NCBI GenBank assembly: GCA_023213315.1
Contig: JAKCPI010005010.1
Coordinates: 62,001-126,000 of the forward strand
From: Euborellia annulipes
Taxonomy: Eukaryota; Arthropoda; Insecta; Dermaptera; Anisolabididae
DNA length: 64,000 bases
Direction of reading: 5' to 3'
The notes beneath the pieces are model-generated. The model was not told the DNA's origin. It made no database searches and was given only the letters and a program-made list of their open reading frames with translations. Below, piece after piece: positions 48,801 through 57,200 of this stretch. A program made the translations under genes and the position numbers. Numbering within the stretch: the first letter of the stretch is position 1; each line of letters opens with the position of its first letter.

Positions 48801-50791
48801 TTGCAAAATAACTATTTAAATATGATAAAAAAAGTTAATTTGCATTTTCAATTCAATCAGAATTAAACATCCATTCAAAGCAAGTATTCAATAATTACAA
48901 GCTTCTTTTATTTTTTTAAGAGCCTCTCAGAGAGAAGTTTCTTTTTATAAGGAAATAATGCCATGAAATATTTATGAAAATTCAATTAAAAATAGCCATC
49001 TTAAGTCCAATTATTTTATCTTTAGAAATATGATGTGATCTCCACGAGTTCTAGAACGTAGAATATAAATCACAAAGCAAAAATTACCAAATTTAATTCT
49101 GAAATGGACATATACGTATATATGTGATGCGGGAAGTGAAAAGGGACCTCTTGTTGGAAATTTCACAAATTGAGTTATTGATATTTGATTGTAGAGGATA
49201 ATTTTCTGAACATTTTAAGACCAAAACTAAATAAGTTATAGCCTTTCAAAGTTATAGATATAAAAAACGGGATTTTGAGGAAAATGCATTTAAACACTAC
49301 TTAAGGTTACTAAATCGATTATTGTGTAATATTTAGGGGGGGGGGGGTCGCTAAAGTTACCGAATGACCTTGATAGGAAATATTGAAGAATACAATTCAA
49401 TTGAAACCCAAAAATCGATATTTTTGACCTAATTCGACTAAAATGCCGAGAATTTTACTTCGCCGACAAGAGGTCCCTTTTCACTTTCCGCATCACATAT
49501 GATAGAGGGCATTAGCAGTCCCAGGAGGGTGGTTTCCCCTTTGGGGTAAAAAAATATTAATATTACTTTCCTATTTGAATCGTTCTCTATAAATGCTACT
49601 TTGGATCCGAAACTAAATCAATATCCCCCCCCTGCTCTGCCTCCCCCTTAACAAAATCCGGCACTGCTGGGGGAACCACTGAACTTGCTGATTTTAAAAT
49701 TAAATAACTCAAAAACAAAGATTGATTCAAGAATCATCACACGTTAAATCAGAATCGTAGAGCAACAAGATGCTGATTTAAAGCTAATGTTAAGATAAGA
49801 TCCGGATGAAAGCAGACAGGAAGGAAGCTTCTATCTATCCTTTCATCAAGACGTTTCGGCCAAATTAAAGCTTAAACATCTGACGATGGCTCTAAAAATT
49901 TGGCCGAAACGTCTTGTTGAAAAGGGTTTATTTATTCAATAGAAGCTGCTTTCCTGCGCAACTCATCTTATCAATTCTTCATTACATTCATTAGTTGATT
50001 TAAAGCTGCAAAAGGAAATTAATCGAAATATTTTCGACGGGCTTCGTATTGTGTTGTGGATCTTTTGTTATTTAATTTTAATCTCAGGAAGACATTTGGT
50101 GGATAAATAATAAATTAATATTATAATTAAATATGACTAAAACAAAATGACGACGAAATCTTTCCCAAATGCAGATGATGCGGGAAGGGGCAGTCTTGTT
50201 GAAAGGAGTTTCCCCTTACGAGAATTTAAGAACCTTTTCAAATATTTAATTTACGTAATGCGTCAAGTCGTGTGAGTAGGTATTTACAAATTTTTTTACA
50301 AGCTTGATGATCTTCTAAATTCCTTAAATGCTACCATATCTTTTGATTAAAAAGTAGCTAGTAATGTTGTTATTTTTTATTTAGTTGATGATTTAAAAAA
50401 AAATCACAAGTCCGAAACAAATCGCGGTGATGTAAATAAAAAAATACAGCTGCCAAACGAGAGGATTCCATGCAGAAAAAAATATTTTTTCTGCTTTTAA
50501 ATACAATGCACGTAAAGAAAAAAATTTGCTTCTAAAGCAAATCTTATTAATTATTTGAATGAAAAAGTTTGAAATATATGTTACCGAAGGTAAGGACACG
50601 CCGGAAGAATATTTGATAGCAATATGAAGAACAGGATTCGCCAGTGCATAGGAGATGGGCACGTAGATTCGTCCTTCTAATCTATCATTGACAAGCACAA
50701 ATCTGAAGATATCATTATCGCAGGTCGAAACATATTGACTTGTAATTCTCCACACATTTAGAAACAGTAATAGGAGATGTGCCCAAATGTT
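39684..50791 (-). CDS. Gastrulation-defective (gd)-like secreted serine protease, eight exons
   Basis: This is a secreted chymotrypsin-fold (S1) protease. Minus-strand exons in order are 50585-50791, 46145-46313, 45068-45334, 42412-42570, 42171-42292, 40739-40903, 40313-40469 and 39684-39874. All junctions are GT..AG with matching phases, giving 478 codons plus stop. The N-terminus is hydrophobic (HLLLLFLNVW, signal peptide). A gd-type N-terminal domain follows (residues about 25-126), then a Thr/Pro linker (about 164-213) and the protease domain from about 218. The catalytic triad is complete: His271 (TAAHC), Asp327 (ADIALMEL) and Ser425 (GDSGGG). C218 probably bonds to the Cys of RPLCIW. 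The activation site reads QSLIAGG, with no Arg or Lys, as in gd relatives. Residue 189 (chymotrypsin numbering) is Ser, so specificity is not trypsin-like. Orthology to Drosophila gd rather than a paralogue is inference. Confidence 0.9.
40313..40469 (-). CDS. gd-like protease exon 8: C-lobe
   Basis: The acceptor is CCTTTTCAG and the donor is AATG|GTAAG. It encodes VAGWGRDENIS..., the cysteine of SSDTC and NFCGGYLN, leading into the oxyanion/serine segment in the last exon. Confidence 0.95.
40739..40903 (-). CDS. gd-like protease exon 7: catalytic aspartate
   Basis: This exon is exactly 55 codons, phase 0 at both ends. It encodes VRQIIIHSDF..., catalytic Asp in VADIALMEL, RPLCIW with the Cys that pairs with the propeptide side, and EGQRGT at the donor (ACT|GTAAGT). 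Confidence 0.95.
41048..41412. repeat. Foldback with hammerhead-like arms, in a gd intron
   Basis: GGGATGGAAAAGAGCAAG ... GAAAAGGAGACGTTTCGG and CCGAAACGTCTCCTTTTCGG ... CTTGCTCTCTTCCATCCC pair over about 110 bp. The right arm has GGACTGAGGATGGAC before the GAAACGTC box. Confidence 0.75.
41500..41850. repeat. Foldback with hammerhead-like arms, second in tandem
   Basis: AGACGTTTCGGTCAAAATTTA...TCAGTGAACTATTCTAG is mirrored by CTAGAATAGTTCACTGAG ... GAAACGTCTCGC. Pairing runs on through AGGAGACTTAACTCTCCCA and AACCTCTATGTATA. Same intron as the previous one, 90 bp apart. Confidence 0.75.
41905..42020. repeat. GC-rich palindrome repeat, copy 2
   Basis: TTGCTCGCCGAAGGCGAGCA, GGGGTCCAGGGGGCAGAGC and CCCCCGCCGAAGGCGGGGC. 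Inverted relative to 18900-19015. Confidence 0.6.
42028..42150 (+). repeat. SINE-A 3' part
   Basis: GGTTATCGTATAAAGTCTTC, TATGGCCTAAGTTGCCGAAG, a GTGTGTG end and GAATGGGAAAAAAGTGTGAG with poly-A. It ends 21 bp from a gd exon. Confidence 0.7.
42171..42292 (-). CDS. gd-like protease exon 6: catalytic histidine
   Basis: The acceptor is CTTTTCAG and the donor is TGAA|GTAAG. It encodes AHCMYHSNKTTKRRF... and SVFMGKHYI, the usual loop after the catalytic His. A SINE-A tail in the intron ends about 20 bp beyond the donor. Confidence 0.93.
42412..42570 (-). CDS. gd-like protease exon 5: activation region and N-lobe
   Basis: The acceptor is CAAATAG and the donor is ACAG|GTGAG. It encodes SCGVLPPQSLIAGG, then GDWPWLAALF and CGGSLISPRYVLT. 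The split codon to the next exon completes TAAHC. The expected R-IVGG activation site is replaced by SL-IAGG. Confidence 0.93.
43269..44678. mobile_element. Decayed piggyBac element between TTAA sites
   Basis: TTAA at 43265-43268 and 44679-44682. The inverted ends are CCCATTTCTTCCCG and CGGGAAGATATGGG. Subterminal palindromes of the form GTTGCGT..ACGCAAC lie at about 43284, 43617 and 44533. An N-terminal transposase remnant is at 43762, and a C-terminal remnant near 44310 (RCKICK-type). The catalytic core between them is deleted. Confidence 0.85.
43762..43935 (+). pseudogene. piggyBac transposase N-terminal remnant
   Basis: A 57-codon frame from ATG 43762: MSFYKKKILTAEKIIAIFEE and a later DKLTDEEEIEDG. 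The 'LT..E...' start with an acidic TDEEE stretch is the usual N-terminus of piggyBac-like transposases. It stops before the DDD core, so it cannot be active. Confidence 0.7.
44747..44997. mobile_element. TA-type MITE (TGGACCCTG family), 251 bp
   Basis: TGGACCCTGTTAAGCAATGG and CATTGCATAACAGGGTCCA ends with the GTGTCAAAGACCAAA subterminal block. It sits inside the R1 tail. Confidence 0.75.
45068..45334 (-). CDS. gd-like protease exon 4: linker
   Basis: This exon covers 88 codons between split codons. It starts IHYRAKVTLEHEFRRVQTL and continues into a low-complexity Thr/Pro linker (TTTTTTTLRPRPP, then PPRQPQTPPPP and RRRTTTTEPPPQ). This is a typical O-glycosylated spacer joining the regulatory domain to the protease. 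The long plus-strand reading frame over the same bases (Trp/Ser-rich) is its shadow. Confidence 0.85.
46145..46313 (-). CDS. gd-like protease exon 3: second half of the gd N-domain
   Basis: This exon has 56 codons plus one base. The acceptor is TTTTCAG and the donor is CCAA|GTGATT. It encodes KYLGSLGLL..., then VYKVNFGIESPRPNLEEI and INGDLYC, the 'Y.V.F....P.L..I..N....C' signature that ends the gd_N domain. The split codon (A|TG) makes Met127. Confidence 0.88.
46711..46915. mobile_element. TA-type MITE (TGGACCCTG family), 205 bp
   Basis: TGGACCCTGCACTACGCATT and TTGCATAACAGGGTCCA ends, TA on both sides. The subterminal block changed to GTCAAGCGCCAG / TGGCGCTTGAC in both arms. Confidence 0.75.
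47846..48005 (+). repeat. SINE-D copy (tRNA Leu/Ser-like head)
   Basis: GGAGGCAAGTGGCTAAGCTG and the T arm CGGGTTTGAATCCGG, then CTTTCCGCA and an unrelated body. Similar head at 53632. No tail module is shared with SINE-A to -C. Confidence 0.5.
48195..48555 (+). pseudogene. RTE-like LINE, C-terminal fragment
   Basis: The plus-strand translation has EIRRVRWSVGITRLDQIHND, then after a frameshift FGMAPIVDKKHEWPLWWFHVL. This follows the 'MLRW..G.TRLD.I.N..I....GVAPI.DK..E.RLRW.GHVLR' end found behind reverse transcriptase in RTE-type LINEs. It is broken by frameshift and 5'-truncated. The long minus-strand frame here is a shadow. Confidence 0.7.
49120..49500. mobile_element. MITE with ATATGTGATGCGGGAAG ends, 381 bp
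   Basis: ATATGTGATGCGGGAAGTGA and TCACTTTCCGCATCACATAT pair over about 38 bp including AAAGGGACCTCTTGT. A truncated relative (GATGCGGGAAGGGGCAG) lies at about 50174. Confidence 0.7.
49838..49930. repeat. Small foldback with hammerhead-like arms
   Basis: CAAGACGTTTCGGCCAAATT is mirrored by AATTTGGCCGAAACGTCTTG. The right arm is preceded by TCTGACGATGGCTC, i.e. CTGACGA, T, then stem GGC..GCC and GAAACGTC. Confidence 0.7.
50585..50791 (-). CDS. gd-like protease exon 2: signal peptide and start of the gd N-domain
   Basis: This exon has 69 codons. The acceptor is a T-run ending in TTTTAG and the donor is TTCG|GTAAC. It encodes the hydrophobic HLLLLFLNVW leader, then a cysteine (STC) and the segment FRFVLVNDRLEGRIYVP. 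That beta-rich pattern of small loops around 'L.G.I.V' is typical of the gd N-terminal domain. It ends in phase 0 at GVSLPS. Confidence 0.8.
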
Positions 50792-52239
50792 CTAAAAAAA
50801 AAAGAAGAAAATTAGTCAGTCACCTTATTTTAGATTTAAATTAAGATTAGTACAAGTATTGGAAATAAAGCATAATATTAGTTAAACAAATATCCCCCCT
50901 GATTGGAGTTCAAAGAGGATGTCCTTGAAATCTAGCCTAGATTACATCTCTGACGTATTTCTTCTGAATTCGGGAATTATTCACTAAATGAACTTGAACT
51001 TTAGTGAGATAAAATGAGTTAACAATTCCTTACTATCCACTTCAACTCTTAGGAAATTCCAATCGTTATATAAACCAGAAAGATTTAAAGGAAGACGAGT
51101 TTAAAAAAAAATAATGGTCTCAAGATCATACGAACTTTTGACTTAGCAATTTATCTCCTATAGAGAGTTATCTAATGTTAAAATTTTAATAGCTGTCAGG
51201 AATTATATTGATAAACAAATATTTTATATTCTATAAAATGTATTCATTTGGGAGGGGAATCCCCCTGGATGCTCGCCCTCCACCCAACTGCCGAAAAGAT
51301 TTCTGGCTAAAGCCCTGAATAGGAAATTGGTCCAATACTTAGAGTGGACGAAGGAATGACAAAACTTAAATACCTTTTAAACATGTTAAAGCTATAGTTC
51401 TCAAATTTTTTTTTTCATGTTGTACTATCTAAAAAAAAGTATTTTTTACGCCATTAACTTTTTTATAGATATTTGAGAAATCATAAAAATTTATTAGGGA
51501 GGCTATAGTGTTTTTCAATCTAACACTGCGCAAATTTGTCAAAAGGGATTAGAAATTCCAAGAAGTGTCTTTCAAAGACTAAAATAGTACTAAAGTAAGA
51601 AAAGTTATGAAGGAAAATAGTTCCCCCCCTTTCTTTGGCTCTCCTGAAAAGAAGCATTTTGTCCTTTACGACCTTTGAATTTCAAAGTATCGATATAAAA
51701 AAAGATTTTTTTAAAAATAAATTCATGAATAACATTTGTTAACATTTTCTCTAATTTGTGTTACTTTGAAGGTATCTCGTTAGACTTGTTTTATTTAAAG
51801 TAATGGAGTCTGAATCTGGGGACAGCTGAGAGCTCAACCCGAATAAGAAAGAAGAAAAGAAAGGATCAGGGAGTAAGCAAAGCAGATCTGCTAGATGAAG
51901 TGCATGGGGTAGAGAAATCCTGATAGAAAGATAAAATATAAAATAAATGATTTTGAAAGATAGAGAAATTAAAAACATGAAAAATAAAAGGCAATGAATA
52001 TAGGAAAGGAAGCATCAATTTGTAAGAGCCTCAGGGGAAAATGATTGGCATTTTTGGCAATAATTTCTTAACAATGGGATACAATATTCACTTAAAAGAG
52101 GAGGGGGGGAGTGCAGGTATTTGACAAATGTTATGGCCTATAAAGATAATTCGACAGAAAAAAGCCATTAGGCTTCAAAATCTTTTGTTAGCCTTGGAAG
52201 ATACGAAATTGGTGAGATGAGATTCATTCAAGAAATTTT

Positions 52240-52760
52240 CACTTTCTCCTAACTCTATATATATGTTAATATATATATAGGCCTATAAAGAGAAAGTATT
52301 GGATTCATGTCAAAAATTCGATGCCGTGATTTTGATGGATATACACGTTTTGAGGTCCCTTGAGTCCAAAAAAAGTGGTTTTCGCAACATGGTCTGTCTG
52401 TGTGTGTCTGTGAACAAAATATCTCAGGAACTAAAAGAGCTACGAGGTTGAAGTTTTATGTTTAAATTAGGCACATCCCCTAGGGTTGAAAATAGACTTT
52501 TAATCAAAATCGGCCAAAAAGTTCTTGTACTTTACTGATGCACTTTTTCAGTTTTTTTTTTCCGATTGTCTCAAAATTCGCTCTAACGATTTTGATTAAA
52601 ATTCAAAAATCAATTACAGACCATCTATCTTTTTTGGAATCACGGGGGCCTCAAAACATGAATTTCCATCAAAATCTCGACACCGAATTTTTTATTTGAA
52701 TAGAATACTTTATAAATAAACAATAAATATATATTACATATATAAGTAGGAGAAAGTAAA
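52240..52760. repeat. Two R1 3' parts fused head-to-head
   Basis: 52240-52616 is R1 in reverse (TTTCTCCTAACTCTATATAT ... CAAAAATCAATTA). 52617-52760 is R1 tail forward (CAGACCATCTATC ... AAGTAGGAGAAAGTAAAA). This gives an inverted pair with both tails facing out. Confidence 0.7.
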
Positions 52761-53007
52761 AAATTCTATAAACACCTTTGAACTTTTGCATATGTTTTTA
52801 TTAAAAAATGTGTCTTTAGCTTGAGTCTCAAGACGGAAGTAAATTGATAATAAAATTGATCAAAACAGGAAATCTGAGGGAAAAATAAAAGCGATAAAAC
52901 AACATAGTCTAAAAAAATTTCTATCATAAATTGTCTTCTGTAATCATTAAAAGAGAATTTCAACAAATGTGAAAAAAATTGTTTTGATTAATCAAAACAT
53001 TTTGTTG

Positions 53008-53367
53008 CAGCCAGGAGAATAAAAAACTATTTTAATTTCTTTTGGTCGACGTTTCGGACGCCAATCGCGTCCTTCTTCGGGACCAAAGATTGTTAAAAAG
53101 CACACATGGATTTTGTTGTGGCATGTATAAAATATTTGAACAATATTGACAAAGGCATCTTTTTGTGTACGAGAAGAGCTCTCTGTGCGTTATTTTTTCC
53201 AATTTGAAAAAAATAATAATGTCAATATTGTTCAAATATTTTATACATGCCACAACAAAATACATGTGGACTTTTTAACAATCTTTGGACCCGAAGAAGG
53301 ACGCGATTGGCGTCCGAAACGTCGACCAAAAGAATTAAAATAGTTTTTTATTCTCCTGGCTGCAAAT
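53008..53367. repeat. 360-bp foldback with hammerhead-like arms
   Basis: GCAGCCAGGAGAATAAAAAAC ... TTGGTCGACGTTTCGGACGC is mirrored by GCGTCCGAAACGTCGACCAA ... GTTTTTTATTCTCCTGGCTGC. Pairing runs inward to TTTGAACAATATTGAC. The box before the stem is CCGAAGAAGG. Confidence 0.8.
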
Positions 53368-53631
53368 ATACCTTCCTTAAGATTATACATGTATATGTTA
53401 TTTGATCATTTATATATAGATGGGCCTTAAAGAAGATTAATTTTCGTAAGCATTTGCGTTTTATCTGTCTATTTTGTAGATAATTCGAATTTGAAATCAT
53501 TTTCTGTACAAGCAATGGATGTTCAGCAAATCGCCACACATTTCTATCTAATATGTTATAGAGGTTTTGAATATAAAATTTGTGTTCATGGCGAGCTCAT
53601 TTACTATAATATTTTGGATAGAGATGTGTGA

Positions 53632-53712
53632 AGGAGGCAACGTGGCTTATCAGATAAGCTGGGGCTTAGTAATTCGAGGTAAAATTATACTCGAGTTCGA
53701 ACCCGGCTTGAA
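53632..53712 (+). repeat. SINE-D copy (tRNA-like head)
   Basis: GGAGGCAACGTGGCTTATCA, AAGCTGGGG and the T arm CGAGTTCGAACCCGG, then CTTGAAGCA. Body possibly to about 53960, broken by a poly-G run. Confidence 0.5.
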
Positions 53713-53807
53713 GCAAAAATTCAACCAAGCCGAGCGTCTCCACTGGAGCAATGGGAATATAATCCCGTCCAATGTCAGGCACTAAGGGACTGAGGGATGG
53801 GCGGGGC

Positions 53808-53846
53808 GGGGGGGGGGGGGGGGGGGGGGGGGGGGTGGGGGGGGGG
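53808..53846 (+). repeat. Poly-G tract 1
   Basis: 28 G, one T, then 10 G. The Gly- and Pro-rich reading frames over it are not genes. Confidence 0.9.
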
Positions 53847-54120
53847 ATGGGCATGAACCATTCCAAGTTTGATCCTCTCCTGGGGCTTGTACCCGGGAAG
53901 CACAACAGATCTATAAGGTCACGGGGCAGAGAAGCCCCACAACATCAAATCAATCAAAGAGATTTGTAACGCTTTGTATTATTGGGTAACGTTGCTTCCA
54001 AGTATTTACAAACAGACGGATAAAACGCTAATTATCTTTTTCTGGCCAAAGTTCTTTATGAAAATTAATAATAATAATATTTGTTCTTGTTCATGACATT
54101 TCTATAATACTTAAAAAGAG

Positions 54121-54122
54121 GG

Positions 54123-54187
<65 letters not shown>
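54121..54187 (+). repeat. Poly-G tract 2, about 62 G in a row
   Basis: Homopolymer after GGGGA. Extreme for nuclear DNA; its length may be an assembly estimate. Confidence 0.9.
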
Positions 54188-54188
<1 letters not shown>

Positions 54189-54919
54189 ATTTTATTTATA
54201 AAAACTTAAGCTTTTGAAGTCTCTAAAATTAAATATTTATTTTTAAAATGTCATACGATACATATATACTAAAACCAAAGGGCCAGATGCAATGGTCAAA
54301 ACGAATAGGAGTAAGAGAGTGATATATAAAGAATTTACGAGTGTCATATGGTTTTGACCTGCACTATGGATAATAAAATATAGATCTTAACTCTGTCGGG
54401 AAAGGAGCTCCTAGTTTTATTTTGTGTTGTCATCTGATATTTGATAAAAATTCAAGAAAGACAATCGATCTTATTTTTGATTCAACTAGGATATTGGCCT
54501 CTAAAGACGATCTTACAAAATAGCAAAATCATTCCCCTGGGTTTGGTTAAAAAATACAGATTTCAACTTGTGAAAAGTTTCGGAAAACAGCAAAATCATT
54601 GTTCAAGTTAGCAGAAAAAATTCTCAATTTTTCAGGCCATGATTCTTCAAAAGTAAATTAATTAACCTCTAATATATAGGCTATTATTTAGTGGATTTTG
54701 TTTAAAAGATCAAATTATATTAAAGTAAACATATACTAATTTGATTTATATGATTACAAATTAAATTAAACCTAAATCAAGATTTTTTTTAAAGAAAAAA
54801 AAAAAAAAAATTTTTTCTGTTTCTTGGAGATGGTGACATGCAATTATATTTATTCCTAGCTCATAAAAAAGTAAACAATTATAATAAATAAAATAAATAT
54901 TATGATTGTATTATAAATA

Positions 54920-54952
54920 GGGGGGGGGGGGGGGGGGGGCCTTGGGGGGGGG
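54920..54952 (+). repeat. Poly-G tract 3
   Basis: 20 G, CCTT, then 8 G. Same strand as the other two. Confidence 0.9.
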
Positions 54953-55084
54953 AATTATAAATAATGTAAACTCACAAAACAAATGTAAAAAGCAAAACGG
55001 TGTTAAGAAAGAAATAACAGTTTTAATTAACCAGGGGCGCAAATAGGATTGATCCCTCAGGGAGGGGATTTTGTTTAAACTTAT

Positions 55085-55270
55085 TTTTACTTTCTCTTAC
55101 CTCTATATATGTTAATAGAGAGAGAAAGTATTGGATTCATGTCAAAAATTCGATGTCGAGATTTTGATGGATCTTCACGTTTTGAGGTCCCTTGAATCCA
55201 AAAAAAGTGGTTTTCGCGACATGGTCTGTCTGTCTGTGTGTGTGAACAAAATATCTCAAGAACGAAAAGA
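55085..55270 (-). repeat. R1 tail fragment
   Basis: TTTTTACTTTCTCTTACCTC through CGCGACATGGTCTGTCTGTC to AAAATATCTCAAGAACGAAA. Then unrelated sequence with a CCTAAATGGTCTCGGCAGG piece (55318-55337) like the SINE-C tail. Confidence 0.7.
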
Positions 55271-56058
55271 GGGTCAATAAGCCAGGTGTACAATAAATTA
55301 ATTATTAATAAATATACCCCTAAATGGTCTCGGCAGGGAGAGGGCATTAGAAATTATTACCAATACACCGTGCAAATACAAAAATCTAAATCTATCTAAA
55401 TAGGCTAACAAACATTTTATTTAAATGAAGGAATTAATTAAGAAAAAGTAAATATTTATTTTCAAAAGTTTTATGTCATCGGAATATTGTCTATTGACGG
55501 ATCTTAAACGCCCTTGATGGTCAAATATAAAAAAAAAAAAAAATAAAAAGAGATAAATGGAAGCGATTCAACATTGACCTTGGAGCAAATTTTAAAAATC
55601 TCTCATTTGATTTAATTACTTGTTAATAAAAAAATCACTTGGCTTATTTTTGTTATAAAAGGACTTTATTTACCTTTAGAAATAAGATTTAATTTTACTC
55701 CCACACAATGTATTGATTTATAATAAAATTGTCAAAATGAAAAAACAAATAGAATTAATGAATTTTGAAAATCTTTTCTAGTTTTGCTGAAATACGAGCA
55801 TAATTAATAAAATTATTGTCAGAAATTTTTGTAAATTTGCAAAGTACAGTTGACAGTAAAAATCAGTCGTCAACCATATCCAATAATTTAATTAATTTAT
55901 TACATGCAAAACTAGAGTAAACCTTCAAAATCCCTTAATTCTAATTAATATATACTCTGGCCGTTTCTACGAAATTAGAAATATTACCCTAAAGATGGGT
56001 GAATAGATAAATAAAAGAAAGCAAAAAGGTGGATAAAATTTGTGTTTAAATCGCTCAC

Positions 56059-56061
56059 CAT
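56059..56061 (-). CDS. Probable initiator codon exon of the gd-like protease
   Basis: The first recognisable exon (50585-50791) has no Met before its signal peptide and begins at an acceptor, in phase 0. At 56061-56059 the minus strand has ATG in a CACCATGG context followed at once by GTGAGC, a good donor, also phase 0. Joining them gives MNIWAHLLLLFLNVW, a normal signal peptide. The 240 bp upstream is less AT-rich and looks like a 5'UTR/promoter. The implied intron 1 is 50792-56058 (about 5.3 kb). A different start exon remains possible. Confidence 0.4.
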
Positions 56062-56300
56062 GGTGCAAAGACGATTCCTTGGACAAGAGCCATGCGAGGC
56101 CGAAGAGGTGCACGAAACAAATGTCCACTCAATCAACAGATACTATACTAAAGTTGAGCTTGCATGCTTGCTTAGCTGATGCTCGCTATACACTGAATGG
56201 AAAATATCAGTCGACTCCGCGCGTCTCTGCAAAATGAAAGACACAAACAAAATTAGTACTGGCGGCCTCCTGTACTCTGGGCGCGCGCCTCTCTCTCTCT
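56059..56300 (-). promoter_or_regulatory. Probable 5'UTR/promoter region of the gd-like gene with a short uORF
   Basis: This minus-strand region runs from a (CT)n/GCGCGCGC patch (about 56280-56310) to the ATG at 56061. It contains an upstream ATG at 56093-56091 opening 11 codons. After splicing at 56058 to 50791, its TGA would overlap the main ATG as ATGA. There is also an AG preceded by a T-rich tract at about 56233, which may be a UTR splice acceptor. The assignment is from context only. Confidence 0.35.
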
Positions 56301-56444
56301 CTCTCTTTACAAGACAGGGATTTCCATTCGTCAATGAAAATAAGGAAGGTTTTAATCAATGGCTATGAGTATTGCAACAAAAAAAAAAAAAACATTATTA
56401 AAAAAAAATTATTTTATTTAAATTGAATTAAAAAGAGAGAAATA

Positions 56445-57200
56445 ATTTCTCTTACCCTATAGGCCCAATATGAAATATATAGAGAAAGTATGGCGATCAT
56501 GTCAAAAATTCGATGTCGAGATTTTGATGGATATATATGTTTTGAAGTCCCCTGAGCAGTGGCGTAACGTACGCCCCCGCAGACCCCGCGATGCGGGGGG
56601 CCCTCGGGCCAGGCCGGACTAAAAAACTGTAGCTCCGATAAAAACGGAAAAATTTAGATAAAAAAAAAAATAATGAAAATTTCTCTTTGAGAGGGCCCGG
56701 GACCCTCAGGGTTCAGGGATATACTGTATTTTAAAAATATTTTTTGAATGGTCTAATGTAATAATGGGGCCCGAAATAAAATTTGCGGGGAGGCCCAGCT
56801 AAAAAACGTTACGCTAGTGCCCCTGAGTACAAAAAAGTGGGTCCCGCAAATTGGTCTGTGTGTGTGTGTGGACATTTTTGACCATGAAGGAAATGAGCTA
56901 GGAGGTTGAAATTTTATATTTAAGTTAGGCATCCTCCGAACACGTGTAAATAAGCTTTTAATCAAAATCAGTCAAAAAGTACTAGTATTTTACTGATGTA
57001 GTTTTTCAGTTTTTTTCGATTTTCTCTAAATTCGCTCCAACGATTTTTTTAAATTCATAAATCAACTATTTTTTAGATGCTCTTTAATATATATATATTC
57101 TCATTTTGCCGTTGAAATTTTCTGGAGACCACTTTACTCTTGTACTCCATAGAAAAGATAGGAGAAATGGTTGCCATAGTAACAGAATTTAAATCTTTTT
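56445..57200 (-). repeat. R1 copy, 3' and middle parts, split by a hAT element
   Basis: Tail 56450-56556, then the hAT insertion, then 56820-57200 with (TG)n at about 56863-56874, GAGCTAGGAGGTTGAAATTT, AAAAAGTACTAGTA and GGAGAAATGGTTGCCATAG. The head is missing. Confidence 0.75.
56557..56819. mobile_element. Non-autonomous hAT element, 263 bp, TSD CCCCTGAG
   Basis: CAGTGGCGTAACGTACG and AACGTTACGCTAGTG ends. The 8-bp duplication CCCCTGAG lies at 56549-56556 and 56820-56827, cut from R1 sequence. Confidence 0.85.

Noticed and set aside
53666..53969. Poly-Pro and poly-Gly frames on both strands
   Set aside because: Produced by the poly-G tract at 53808-53846.
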